From positions 124,001 to 188,000 of the forward strand of contig NW_020312006.1 of NCBI RefSeq assembly GCF_003144115.1: a stretch of DNA of 64,000 nt, written 5' to 3'. Below the pieces are notes generated by a model, which searched no databases, was not told the origin of the DNA, and saw nothing but the letters and a program-made list of their open reading frames with translations. The translations under genes and the position numbers were made by a program. This stretch comes from Tilletiopsis washingtonensis (taxonomy: Eukaryota; Basidiomycota; Exobasidiomycetes; Entylomatales). The stretch's first letter is position 1, and every line of letters begins with the position of its first letter. Positions 47,028 to 58,120 of this stretch are shown one piece after another.

Positions 47028-48395
47028 GGTAGCGGCGCGGGGTGTGGGGGAGTAGGAAGGGATGGGGCAGGCGCGACGAAGGCTGGCCTGTGTGGAGAGA
47101 TGAAGAAGAGGTGGCGCGAGCGCGGAGAGAGGTAGGGGTGACGCTTGCGATGAGGGGCAAGAAGGCAGCGAGCGAGAGATGGGTGCGCTGTCGGCAGATG
47201 GACAGGCGAGGCTGCGCGAGGATGTGGAACGAGATGGGAAGAGAGAGGCGAGAAGACGGCCGGTGCCCTCTTGTTGGCCACCCGGCGGCGCGCTTCGGCT
47301 GCGCGCAGAGGAAGCTCGGGGGCGCAGCGAAAGAGCGGCGCGGATGGGCAGTCGCTCGCGCCGCCAGCGTGCGCATACAAAGACGCGCAGAGAAGCGCCG
47401 ACGCGTTGAAGCCGCTCCTTTGCGCCCGGAGCCGCGCCTTCTATCCTGATTAGAGGGCTGCTTGCCACGCTCTGACGACCCCGCTCGGCCCCGCACGCAG
47501 CTCCAGCCCACCCGCACCGACGTGCTGCGCAGAGCAGCCCGTTACTGAGCATGAGTCTCTGCGCAGCCAGCAGGCTTCAAGCGCTCACCGTCGACGGCGA
47601 GCCCTGCGGCGTGGACGAACGAGGCCAGACGCTCAGCATCACGTGCGGCGGCGCAGGATGACGTCGCGATGTGCGCCGTGCGCGCGCGGCGGCAGTCCTC
47701 CTCAATCTCCTTCGCCTTCCATCGCAAAGCTCAGCCAGCTCGGGATCGACAAGTGAGAGCCTTTGTCGAGCCAGTTGGATGGTGTGAAATATCTCTGGCT
47801 CGATTCAAGATGTGCGTCTCACTTGCGTTGAGGCCAGGCAGAGAGAATCGCAAGGTGAAGTGGAGCAGCGACGAGGAGCTTGCTGCGCATACCTCCGCCG
47901 CGCGCGAGCGAATGGAGGCTTGCATTGCACAGGGGGGGGGAGGGGGCACAGGAGCGGAGCCCAGAGATGACTAGAGTCAGAAAGCAGAGACACTGGCGGG
48001 GAGGAAGTGCAAGTGGAGCGCAGGTGCAGAGGCTGTAAGAAAGGGCCAGGAGGTCGCCCGGGTGCAGCACTCGTGGGATTGGCTGCGCGCGCGATGGACC
48101 TGTGGGCGCCGTGGCCATCGGGGCTGATGGCACCGTGACGACCACGATGAGGGTGCCCACAGGCACCTCCTCAGGGGCACTTCTAGCTTCCGCGAGGCAG
48201 GCAAAGGAGCGTCGCATTGGGCCGAGACAGGTGACAAGTGATCAAAATCGCGGTGCGAGCGCGGGGGAGTAAAGTGGGGCAGTAGCGAAGGCGAAGAGGG
48301 TGAAGGTAACAGCAGGAGACAATAGAATAGCCGACGAGTCGGAAGCAGGGCAAGGGGGCACGACGCGCCCGCGCGGAGGGCTCCATGCTGCGCAT
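47028..48395. other. Intergenic, 1.37 kb, GYF promoter side
   Basis: Lies between two minus-strand genes. It holds the GYF promoter and leader at the left and the 3' UTR of the secreted Cys-rich protein at the right. A small minus-strand frame near 47550-47725 has weak exon-like character but no family match. A G9-A-G5 run lies at 47932-47946. Confidence 0.45.
47932..47946 (+). repeat. G-run (G9 A G5)
   Basis: A guanine tract interrupted by one A. It could form a G-quadruplex with help from neighbouring G runs, or be a slippage-prone tract where the assembled length is uncertain. Confidence 0.6.
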
Positions 48396-49541
48396 TCACG
48401 ACTGGCACGCGGGCGAGAGGCAGTAGCCGTTGCTGTTCTTGATGGTGTTCAGCGGGCGGTCGTTGCCCTGGCCGCCCCAGTTTGTGTTCTTCAGAGTCGA
48501 CGCGCACGAGCGGAAGAAGGCGCAAGTCATCTGGCCGCCGCGCTTCGGCGCGTAGTCGGTGGCGACCTCCTCATCGTAGTAGCTGGATCCCATGTCAGTC
48601 CGAGGCTGAGCATCATCCATCATGCAACTAGACTCACGTGTTGACAAAGTGACAGGCCGACATCTGGCTGCATGCCTTGAGACATGCGTCGGCGGAATCG
48701 GCGAGAGCATAAGTGAGATAATTGTCGTTGTCGATCGTGGCGGCGCCGACGACCTTGCCCTTGTATGCGCCGCTGTCCGCGACGGTCGTGAAGTTGGTGT
48801 AGGTCACCTGGAGAAGAGCGTCAGCCGGCGTCAGCGGAGGTCAACTGTCACTGCGCTCGGTGAGACTGACCTGGTAGTCGCTCTGGCAGACTGGGCCGCC
48901 GGGGTTGACGGCTAGAGGAGCGATGTCAGAGAGCGTCACCTTGCGTAGCGATTTCCCACTCACGCGGCGGGTTCGGCTTCGGGTTCGGGCACTCTGCGGA
49001 GCGGTGTCAATAGAGGCCCTTCATCACTGCTCGAACTTGGACGGACCTGGGGTGGGGTCCGGGTACGGGTGCGGGTTGTTCGTGGTCGGGGGCTTGCATC
49101 CCGTCGTGGGCAGTGGCGCGGGCGCGTTTCCGCTGCGGCAGAAGGGCGTCCAGGCGAGCAGCGGCAGGCCGCAGAGCGCCTTGTCGCCGCCGTCCCACAT
49201 GGGCAGGGTCGGCAGCGCGAGCTTGCCGCAAGTGAAGCCTGTCGGGGGAGGGGCGTGTGTTAGAGCCGGGAGGCCACGGCGGGCGTGCAGGCTCAGGACG
49301 CACCGGGCTTGCTGTTCACCTCCCACGGACGGCCGACGGCACCGAGGTACTGCTGCTTGCACAGCGGCGTCGACTAGAGTCGTCGTGTCAGCATCTTTGC
49401 TCAAACGATGCGTAGCGCTACCAGGCGACTGACCACTCCGCCGAGCTTGGAGGTCAGGCCGCCATGAAGGTTGAGCAGGGGGTTGGCCGAGACCGACGAG
49501 GCGACGAGAGCCACCGTGGTGGCAGCGACGGCGAACTTCAT
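48396..49541 (-). CDS. Secreted cysteine-rich protein of unknown function
   Basis: Seven exons (49541-49434, 49373-49304, 49238-49047, 48993-48964, 48911-48871, 48807-48638, 48582-48396) encode 265 aa. A signal peptide (MKFAVAATTVALVASSVSA) is followed by STPLCKQQYLGAVGRPWEV, a Cys block ending CKPPTTNNPHPYPDPTP, a Pro-rich linker and a C-terminal Cys domain. That domain reads VVGAATIDNDNYLTYALADS, ADACLKACSQMSACHFVNTY, QMTCAFFRSCAS and NSNGYCLSPACQS. The pattern 'A-x-x-C-x-x-x-C-x-x-x-x-x-C-x-F-V-N-x-Y-x-D' resembles PAN/apple-like secreted domains seen in many basidiomycete proteins, but I cannot name the family. No GPI tail or catalytic motif is visible, so it is probably a soluble wall or extracellular protein. 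The 30- and 41-nt exons encode the Pro-rich linker. Confidence 0.65.
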
Positions 49542-51745
49542 GTTGAGAGAGTGTGGGCTTGAGAGAGTGTGAGTAGCAGGGAAGAGTGAGGGAGACGGAG
49601 CAGGATGAGGAGATCGTCTTTCGGACCATCGAGCACGGCCCTCTTGTAGGGCACAGAACGAGCTGCCGCAACTGACAAGACAGCGTCTGCCGGGTGCCGT
49701 GGCATGCCACGCTCTGTGGTGACACGGCCCCCACACGCTTGTCAACGAGGACAGGCTGCTGCGCCGTGCCGACTTGTCCCGTGTGCAGCTGTCTCGGGCA
49801 GCGCTCTCAGCTGCACGCACGTTCTTCTCAGAAGCGGCGGACCTGTGGCGCTGCGGGTCTGGCAACAGCTTCGGGCAGTCAACAGATGGATCTGGCCCAC
49901 GCGGGGCAGCGAGACACGGCAGGCGGCCTTGGCGACAAGGCAACGCAAGGGCGTGCTGATTCTGCCGATGCCGCCGCTCCGCAGCATCTGGCAGCTCTGC
50001 TTGCTGCGAAACGGCCTTTACCTGCATACACACTCGCTAGAGGTCGGCGAAGCGGCACATCTGGACTTCGAGAGTGACACCGCTTGCTTTCCGCGCGGGC
50101 TGTCGGAGCCGACGGCACGGGCCAGCCTTGTGTGCTTCCCGTAGCCGTCGCACCGGCCGATCTAGCGTCGGAAGCCCAACCCGAGGAGTGGCAGCAGGTA
50201 CGGGCCAATAGCTTGTCCCTCCGCGGGGCCGCGCGACTGGCGACGCGGCGGGCGCGAGATGGTCCGTGACCGGCCGATGATCGCCTGCTGTGCCCGACGG
50301 CCGCTGCGGCGCAAGCGTCGGAGGCAAGCAGACGCCTTCTTTCCGCAGCGGGTCTCTATGTGAGACCTGCTGCGCTGCAAACAAGCCGTGGCGCTGCGGC
50401 AAGCGCAGTTGCCGGCCGGGCCGGGAGCGCGTCGAGGCGAGCGTTTGCGTAGACCTTCTTCGCTTGCGCTTTCGGATGCCGCGAAACGTGGCGGCGGAGC
50501 GGGTGCAGGCCAGAAGCAGCGCGCAGCCGCCAGGCGCCGCAGCCCTGGCGCGCTGCTGCAGCAGGTGCCAGTGCAGTCGAGTGCAGCTCGCGCGGATTTT
50601 TCCCGCCAGGCCCGTCCAGCTCCTGACCCACGTGAGGGCACCCTGAAGGCCGGACCCGCGGGACAGCTGTCGACCAGGACGGCTCCCACGTGGTCGATGG
50701 TCGTGAGCTCTCTTTGTCGGCCGAGATGAGGCAGATGCTATGGACGCAGCGACGACGCAGGGCCTTCAGCGGCCGTCGCGCCGCGGCCGCCGCACCGCGT
50801 CGCTCTACGCGCGTCTCGCTCTCCGCAGCCGCTTCCTGCGTGCCCGATCCTGCGCCTATGCGAGCTGCTGCCGAGGTGCCGCGCTTTCCTGCGCCGTCGT
50901 GCGCTGATTCTGCTGCCCCGTGTCGATCCAGCGCAACAAGCATGAAACGTGGGATGTACAAGGCAGATAGAGCGTATGGTACGTGTACGGACGTCGTGAG
51001 ATGCCCGGCTGCGACCGCGCGGTCGCTCGTGGGGCTCGCAGCCAGCAGCGCAGCCGGCGAGGTGCGGGCGTGCGGTGCTGCGCGACGCATCCGTCAGCTG
51101 CTTTGAGATGCTCGCTGCCTCTGCCACTCAGCGCATCCAGGCGCTGTGCATCAGCCTCGCCGCGCCGTGTGGGACAAGAGAAGTGCAGCACATGCTGCTG
51201 GAGGTCATGTGCAGCATGGTCCATGAGGACTGCACCGCCATTGAGGCGTAGCACCGAGTGCAGGCGTGGGCTGAGGATGCATGGCGAGCGGAGGAGAGGT
51301 GCGAGGTCGCGCTGCGCTGCCGCGCTGACCATGCATCTTGACGTCGTCTCCGCGCGATGGCCATGCGGTGCGCGCCAAGGCATGCCGAGCCGGCACGGTG
51401 ACGGCGCCGTCTGTGCGTGGGAAGCGCCGCGCTCAGGGCCCTGGCGAGGGTGCTACACTGGCGAGGTGCCTGCGGAGCGCCGCGCTGCCGCTGGACGCCG
51501 CAGCGCAGATCTCGCTTCGGCGCCGGTACCTCAGCAGCCTTATGTGCCGTCAGCGAGACTCTGACTCGTCTTGTGCCATGTATCGCTGCTTGTCCTCCTG
51601 CTGACCTCGCGGCGCGGGATGGAGCGCACGCCCCGCGCGGTGAGCTGCGGCTGTGCTGCCCAGATCTTAGATTGCCTGATGTTGCCCTGCCTGAGGGGCG
51701 CGCCCTTCGTGCCTTCCCACCACCACCACCCAACTCAGCACCACG
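49542..51745. other. Divergent intergenic region, 2.2 kb, secreted protein / stomatin
   Basis: Contains the promoters of both flanking genes. The rest shows no coding motifs, RNA gene or repeat family; open frames on both strands look compositional. Pyrimidine- and CACC-rich DNA directly precedes the stomatin start. Confidence 0.45.
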
Positions 51746-53448
51746 ATGGCCTCTACCAACTACGACGACACGCTCAAGAACGCCAGCGGCGCCGGCCCGT
51801 CGGCCAACGGCGAGTCGCTCGACTTCAACATGGACGAGCAGGAGGCGCAGTACGCACAGCGCGTCGCCGCCAAGCGTTTGGCCGTGCGCGACAACGCCAC
51901 CGGCGACAAGGGCCTGCTCAAGGTGCAGCCGCTGCGCAAGCAGGACATGCAGGTTTCGTATGCCCAAACATTCGATATTGAGAATGCCAACAACGGCTTC
52001 TATGGCTCGCTGATGAACTGCCTCGGTGTCGTGGCCGGCTCGCTGGGCCAGCTGCCGTGCTGCATCTGCTGCGTGAGTGGCGCGTGCGCTGTCTCGTCCC
52101 CTCGATGCTGACGCGCGTTCGCGACACAGCCCAACCCCTTCAAGGAGATCAAGTGCGCTCGTTGACTCAGTCGAACAGTGTACAGGAGAGCTAACCTTTA
52201 TTTCTCTGTGCCTAACAGCCAGGGCTCCGTCGGTGAGTGGCTGCCGCGGCGCGCGAGTGGCATCCCGACGCGCGCAGCGCTGACGTGTCATGCCCGCTCC
52301 CCCTCTTCCTCTTCCCTTCCTCTCTCCCTTCCCCCCTACAGGCCTGGTTAGCCGCTATGGACAGGTTCTTCGAGCTGTAGACCCTGGCCTAGTTCAAATC
52401 AACCCTTGCAGCGAGACCTTGCGAACGGTGGACATGTGCGTAGTTTTCTGGACCGTCAGGATGAGGGGAAGTCGATGTGCTGACGCACAGAGAGCAGCAA
52501 GATCCAGATGTCCGTGATTCCGAAGCAGACGGTCATGACGGTGAGTCGCAGGACCTCCCTGTCTCGGCTTGTGCATCGCTCATGCTCTTTCCTCCAGCGC
52601 GACAACGTCAGCGTCGAGATCGAGTCGATCTGCTACTGGCACGTCGAGAACCCTTACCTCGTCAGTCCTCCTCCCATCGAGCATGTGTACCAGGCACTAA
52701 CGCATGACCACAGGCTGCGTACGGTATCTCCGACGTGCGCCAGGCGCTCATCGAGCGCGCCCAGGCGACGCTTCGCGACGTCGTCGGCGCACGCCCCCTG
52801 CAGTCCGTCGTCTCGGACCGTGAGGGTGTGGCAATCCAGGTGGAGGAGATTGTCGAGACAACCGCCAAGGCCTGGGGTGTGCGGGTTGAGAGCATTCTGA
52901 TGTGAGTTCGCTGGACTGCTACAGTGTTCGTGTATCGAGCTACCTGCAGAGCTGACCCTCTCCCTCCCACAGCAAAGACGTTCGTGGAGCGTCCGAACGT
53001 TCTTTGCTCGCGCCGCTGACTCCTCGCTCCACAGATCATCTTCTCGCGCGAGCTGCAGGAGTCGCTGTCCTCGGCGGCCACGCAGCGCCGCATCGGAGAG
53101 TCCAAGGTCATCGCCGCTCGCGCAGAGGTCGACGCTGCCAAGCTCATGCGCCAGGCGGCCGACATTCTTGCCTCGCCCGCGGCCATGAACATCCGCACGC
53201 TCGAGGCGTATCAAGCCATGGCCAAGTCGGTGCGTGTGCCTGTTCCTTGCCCGCCTCGCCATCCTTCCACGACCACATCCTGCATGTCCTCATGCTCCTG
53301 TCTGCACCTGCTGACCTCACACCGTACACAGGCCAACTCCAAGGTCATCTTCGTGCCCACGGACATGGCGACGGGCGCCAACGCCGCGTCTGGCAGCAGC
53401 GCGCTGCAGAACACGGCCGTGCTGCAGCAGCTCGCCGACCAGGACTGA
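51746..53448 (+). CDS. Stomatin-like SPFH/band-7 membrane protein
   Basis: Ten exons encode 356 aa: 51746-52072, 52130-52152, 52219-52232, 52342-52435, 52498-52540, 52598-52660, 52714-52901, 52973-52979, 53035-53229 and 53332-53448. After a polar N-terminus comes a hydrophobic hairpin with a cysteine cluster (LGQLPCCICCPNPFKEI), a likely palmitoylation site as in stomatin and podocin. The SPFH domain reads NQGSVGLVSRYGQVLRAVDP, IKIQMSVIPKQTVMTRDNVS, DVRQALIERAQATLRDVVG, VEEIVETTAKAWGVRVESIL and IKDIIFSRELQESLSSAA, followed by a coiled-coil with AKVIAAR-like repeats. These proteins oligomerise on the cytosolic face of the plasma membrane and organise lipid domains and channels. Exons 2, 3 and 8 are 23, 14 and 7 nt; exon 8 supplies the 'KD' of the conserved IKD motif. 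Confidence 0.88.
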
Positions 53449-53971
53449 GCGGCTGATGCGCCCTCAGCAGATGCTTCACTCTCGATGCGTCCCTCGCCAT
53501 TCCTCTGTCCCTTGCTCCTGCCTCGCTCGCTGTCTCGTGCCCACCGCTCTCGCAAGCCGCGCGCGTACCCGCGTGCGGCGCGCGGCGCGCTCGCCTACCC
53601 GTCCCGCATCGAATACCTGACGCACGCTCTCGGTCGTCACTGCCGCAGCAATGCGTGCTGGCTGACACTGCAATGTACGCCTGTTCCCCTTCAGTTGTGT
53701 TGAGTGAAGTGAGGTCAAGGGCGGACGGCTGTGCGAGCGAGCCAAGTCGAAATCTGAGTCGACCGGGTCCTGCGGCACCTCCGCGCAGACGCGCCGCCGC
53801 GGCGCCTGCATCTACATGACGCGCGCCTCATCACCGGCGCGCCGCGCATACGTGCGTCCCACTTCTCTTCCACCTCCACCACACCCTCACTTCCGCGCTT
53901 CTGCCTTCGTCTACGCGCACAGCCCTCACACTCTGTTCGCTCCGCGTGCGCTTCCACCTGCGCGCAGGATC
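53449..53971. other. Intergenic, stomatin 3' UTR and ULP1 promoter
   Basis: 523 bp between tandem genes. An in-frame ATG at 53816 could extend the ULP1 product by 52 residues; the Pro-rich, pyrimidine-encoded sequence there looks more like leader than protein. Confidence 0.45.
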
Positions 53972-56900
53972 ATGGGCAAGCGTCGGCGCTCCTTTCTCGA
54001 CGCAGAGCCGCAGCCCACGCCCGAGCTCGTCGCGAGCGGCAGCGGCAGCGCCTCTGCGTCGCCGGCGCCGGGCACGCCTGCTCGGCGCTCGGCGCGTCTC
54101 GCCGTGCCGTGGACAGGCAGCAGCAGCCGCGCAGGCGCCGACCTCAGCGAGCTTCGCTCTCAGGCTACCTCGCCGGACAGCAGAGTCCTGACGCCGCGGT
54201 CCAAGTCGCCCGGCCCGCAGCAGACTGCGGCCGCAAGACTCGAGGCGTCACGACAGGCCGACGCGTCTGGCAGCGCCTCGCGCTCCTTCTTCTCGCGCAT
54301 CGGCGGCGTCTTTGGCTGGAAGCGCCGACGCGTCGAGGAGCCGTCGTCATCCTCGACGTCTAGCTCTGCATCGCCATCGCCGCGTCCGCCGCTGCAGCTC
54401 TCTGCCGAGCGGCCCGAGCCATCACGGCCCATTCTGCGCCCGGCTGCCAGCCTGCGCGAGATCGCCGCCATGTTCCAAAGCACCGACAAGCGCGAGCTGG
54501 AGCGCAGCACGCGTGCGCGCTCTGTGCACTTTGATGAAGACGAGGACGAGCAGGCGGCAGAGGCGCCCAGCGAGGACGCGCCGCTCAGTCCGATCATGAC
54601 GCCGAAGCAGGAAGTGCAGGAGGTGGAAGCTGCGCTCGCAGCAGAGGCACCTCCCGCGCCCTTGCCGGTAGCGGAAGAGCCGCAGTCTACAGACGTAAAC
54701 ACCGGCGCAGCAGCTCCGTCCGCAAAAGCTGCCTCAACAGGCCGGCGAAAGAGCAGCGACGCTTCCGCGAAGCGGTTGGAGTCAGGGCCGGTGCCGCCAG
54801 CAGCACAGGCGCTGGCAGAGATGGACGCGGCAGAGCCAGTGTCAGTAGTGCCGAAGCGTCTGCCGCAGATGCAGAGCACACTCGGGCCGCACACACGCTC
54901 GCCGCGCTTCAACAAGCACCTGCCGCCGCCGCCGATTCCGCCGTTGCTGCACCCAGCACCCGCACCAGCAGACGAGGAACAGCAGGCTCCGGCACCGAAG
55001 CCGGAGACTGCTGCTGATGACAGCATGGCATCGGCGCAGGCTCCTGACGTCGACGCAGCTGATGAGGCAATTGGCGCGAGCTCGTCGCCTCCGCCGAGGC
55101 CGGACGCAGCTGCACTTGACGAGGCAAAGAGCGTCGTCATGGACAGCGTCGAGGACGAGGCCGCAGCTCTGTCGGAGCCAAGCTCCGCCCAGCTGGCGGA
55201 TGATCTGCCGCAAGATCCGGACGTGCCTTCCATCTACCCGGCATTGCACTCCTCTCCGAAGGCTACGGCCGCACGCGAGCAAGCGAGCGTCGCAGCCGCC
55301 GAGCCCGCGCCCAGCGTCGCCGAGGCGCCGATGCCTGCCATCTTGAGCCACGACGAGACAGACGCCGCGAGCAGCCTCTACCCCTCGCTGCCGTCACTGC
55401 AGAGCGAGCAGAACGTCGCCGGTCCTTCAAGTCCGCGAGCCGCGCCCGGCAGCCTGCCAAAGTCGCCTTCAGTCTCATCAGACGAAGACGAGATCCTCGT
55501 TCCGCGCCGCTCCACTTCGCAAGAGGCGCCTGAGCCCGTCGCGCGACCGCAGCAGCCTGCAGCACCAAGGCGGACAGCGTCCGCAGAGAAGCGGCGGCGC
55601 AGCAGTGCCGGCAGCTTCGCCGCAGATCTAGTCGGACGCGCCGCGGCAGCCGTCGGCGAGGCGATTTCCGACGCGGTGCAGGCTGCGGGCGGCGAGGCAG
55701 ACGTCGAGGCTGTGCCCGCTGCGGCGACCAGCTTTGAAGCTTCAGCGCTGGACTCGGGCTCTGACGAGGCGGAGGAGGAGCTCGTCGAGGATCAGAGCGA
55801 GGAGGACGAGAAGCCATCGGACGAAGAGGAGGACGATGACGAGATCCTGCTCATCGAGACGCAGCCGAGTCACCTCGTGCAGGGCATCAGCGGGCTCGAG
55901 GAAGAAGAGGAGCCGTTCGCTCCGGCGCTCGAGGAGAACGAGGACGTGGGAGACGTCGCCAGCGCGGAGGATGAGGACGAGGAGGAGTCCGAGTCAGGAG
56001 ATAGCGGTGATGACGACGGGGAAGGCGTCGCGCTCGACGACGCGTCGGTCGGCAGCGAATCAGCAGCATCTGGATCAAGCGAAGTGCTCGACGAGAGCGA
56101 GAGCACACCCGCTCAGCAGCTCAACGGCCACGATGCAAGCACGTCGCGCTCGTTGTCGCCGTCATCCTCCTCTGCCGCGCTGACGGACCAAGAGAATGTC
56201 TTGATGCCGCTGCCGCGTTCACCTGGCGCAGCTGCGGCCGATGTCGAGCATCCCATTGACCTCACAGGTGACAGCGACTCGGAGGAGCAGTCGACAGATG
56301 CTCTGACAGACCGGGCACTGGAAGTGCTGCGCTCGACGTCGCCGCGCAAGGTCTTGGCGGCTCTGCCCGCTCCGCGCGTCCCTCGTCCATCGTCAGGCAT
56401 CCTGTCCAGCGGACCGTTGGCGCGCGCGTCGCTGTCGGGCGCTGCGCAGCTCAACGGATCGCTCGCCCGCTCGCCTTCCGCAATCTCGAGCGTCTCTGCG
56501 ATTGGCGCTTCTGCTCTGCGGCAACCGCGCCGCTCTCTTTCGCACACGTTCGCTGCGCGCGCCGCGGCCAAAACGCAGAAGCGCAAGCGGGAGCCCATCT
56601 TTATGTGGGACCACAAGGTCAAAACGCAGGCTGCCAACGAGCAGAAGAAGCGCGCCACGCTGGCGGGCATGCGCCGCCGCGTGATGGATGCGACGGGACA
56701 CGACATTCACTCGCTCGACGCCGTCGTCAGCTACCGTACCGAGGTTGAGCGCAAGTCCAAGACCAATGGCGTCATTGTCTCGTCATTCGACTCCGAGCTT
56801 ACCATTCTTCGCGATCTGCTGGCTCGCCGGGAGAAGAGCGTCTCCCAGAATGCGCTCCGCCAATCCCGGACGCACCTGAAGGAGGCCGAGCGACTTGCAG

Positions 56901-58042
56901 CGGAGGATGCAGAGCGCAAGCGACGGGCGCGTGGCATCCTCGGCCGCCAGCCGGTGAGTAGCACGTGCATAGTCAGTGCGCAGTGCCTTACTCCCTCCTG
57001 CAGTTGCCCGAGGCTCTCACGCCCGAGCAGCAGGCAGTCGTGCAGCAGGCGCTCCGCGACCGCGGCTTCAAGAAGGCCATCACCGGCGCGGAGGCGACGC
57101 ACCGCAACATCCAGCGCCTGCAGCCGGGCAAGTGGCTCGACGACGAGGTCATCAACTTCCACATGGTGCTCATCAACACGCGCAACGCCGACATGCTGCA
57201 GCGGCGCGCCTCGGCGCCGCTGCCGCTGCAGAACACCTTTGCCAACGCCAACGGCGACGAGGTCAAGGCGGCCAAGCTCGCCGCGCGGCGGGCGCGCCAG
57301 GCGTACGGCTACTGGAACGTGCACGCCTTCATCACGGGCATGTACACGCGCATCGAGGAGGGAGGGCACAAGGCCGTCGCGCGCTGGACGAAGAAGGTCG
57401 GCGACGTCTTTGTCAAGGACCGCCTGCTCTTCCCGATCAACCGCGGGCAGAGCCACTGGGTGTGCGCGTGCATCAACCTGCGCGAGCGCCGCTTCGAGTT
57501 CTACGACAGCATGGCCGGCGGCTCGTGGGAGCGCGAGGCCGCCGAGCACCTCTCCGACTGGCTCGTGAGCGAGTGGCGCGCCAAGAAGGCCGCGGCGCAC
57601 GGCGGGCGCGAGCTCGACGTCTCGGGCTGGCAACGCTACACGTGCCGCACGAACCCGCAGCAGCGCAACGGCTACGACTGCGGCGTGTTCAGCGTGCTCA
57701 TGATCGAGCAGCTCTCGCGGCGCGACCCGTACGCGCCCATGCCGCCGCCGCTCGACCCGGCCGAGCTGCTCGAGGCGAGCGCGCGCGACGCGGAGCGGGG
57801 GCCGCCGCGCGAGGAGGATGTGCTGATCGACGAGCGGTGGAACTTCGAGCAGTGAGTCCCGCATCCCCTGCAACGTCGTCGAGTGCTCGCTGACGCAGTG
57901 CTGCCCGCGCCTCAGGAAGAACATTCCGTACTTCCGGCAGCGCATGATCTACGAGATCAGCAGTGAGTACCGCGCTCGACCGTCGGTCTTCTCTGCTGAC
58001 CCGGCGTCGCATCTACCAGCCGCGCAACTGCTTGACTACTGA
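53972..58042 (+). CDS. Ulp1/SENP-type SUMO-specific cysteine protease with a ~1000-residue disordered N-terminus
   Basis: Exons 53972-56953, 57004-57851, 57916-57962 and 58020-58042 give 1299 aa. The catalytic C48 domain is about residues 995-1299: GKWLDDEVINFHMVLIN, then H1145 in NRGQSHWVCACINL, D1162 in FEFYDSMAG, Q1214 and C1220 in QQRNGYDCGVFSVLMIE, ending NIPYFRQRMIYEISTAQLLD. The triad plus the oxyanion Gln are intact. The N-terminal thousand residues are Ser/Ala/Pro/Glu-rich with an NLS-like MGKRRRSF start, a KRKREPIFMWDHKVK block and a long acidic region with PIDLTGDSDSEE-like and DDDEILLIET-like candidate SUMO-interaction motifs. It should mature SUMO and deconjugate it, probably at the nuclear envelope or in the nucleus. 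ATG 53972 was preferred over 53816 for its basic start. Confidence 0.9.
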
Positions 58043-58120
58043 GTGCATGTCAATGGTCATTGGGCTCGCAGCTGCCTTTGCGCCAGCTTGTGTGAGCGTG
58101 TCGTGTGCGTCGTCTGCTGC

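Noticed and set aside
47447-47949. Possible small minus-strand gene (WKAKEIEEDCRRARTAHIA... with splice-like sites)
   Set aside because: Exon-like pieces can be joined, but upstream exons, start codon and family are not convincing. Transcript data would decide; it was not annotated.
53816-53971. N-terminal extension of the SUMO protease from the ATG at 53816
   Set aside because: The extra 52 residues are Pro/Ser/His-rich and read like a pyrimidine-rich leader; the ATG at 53972 begins with a basic MGKRRRSF. It remains an alternative.
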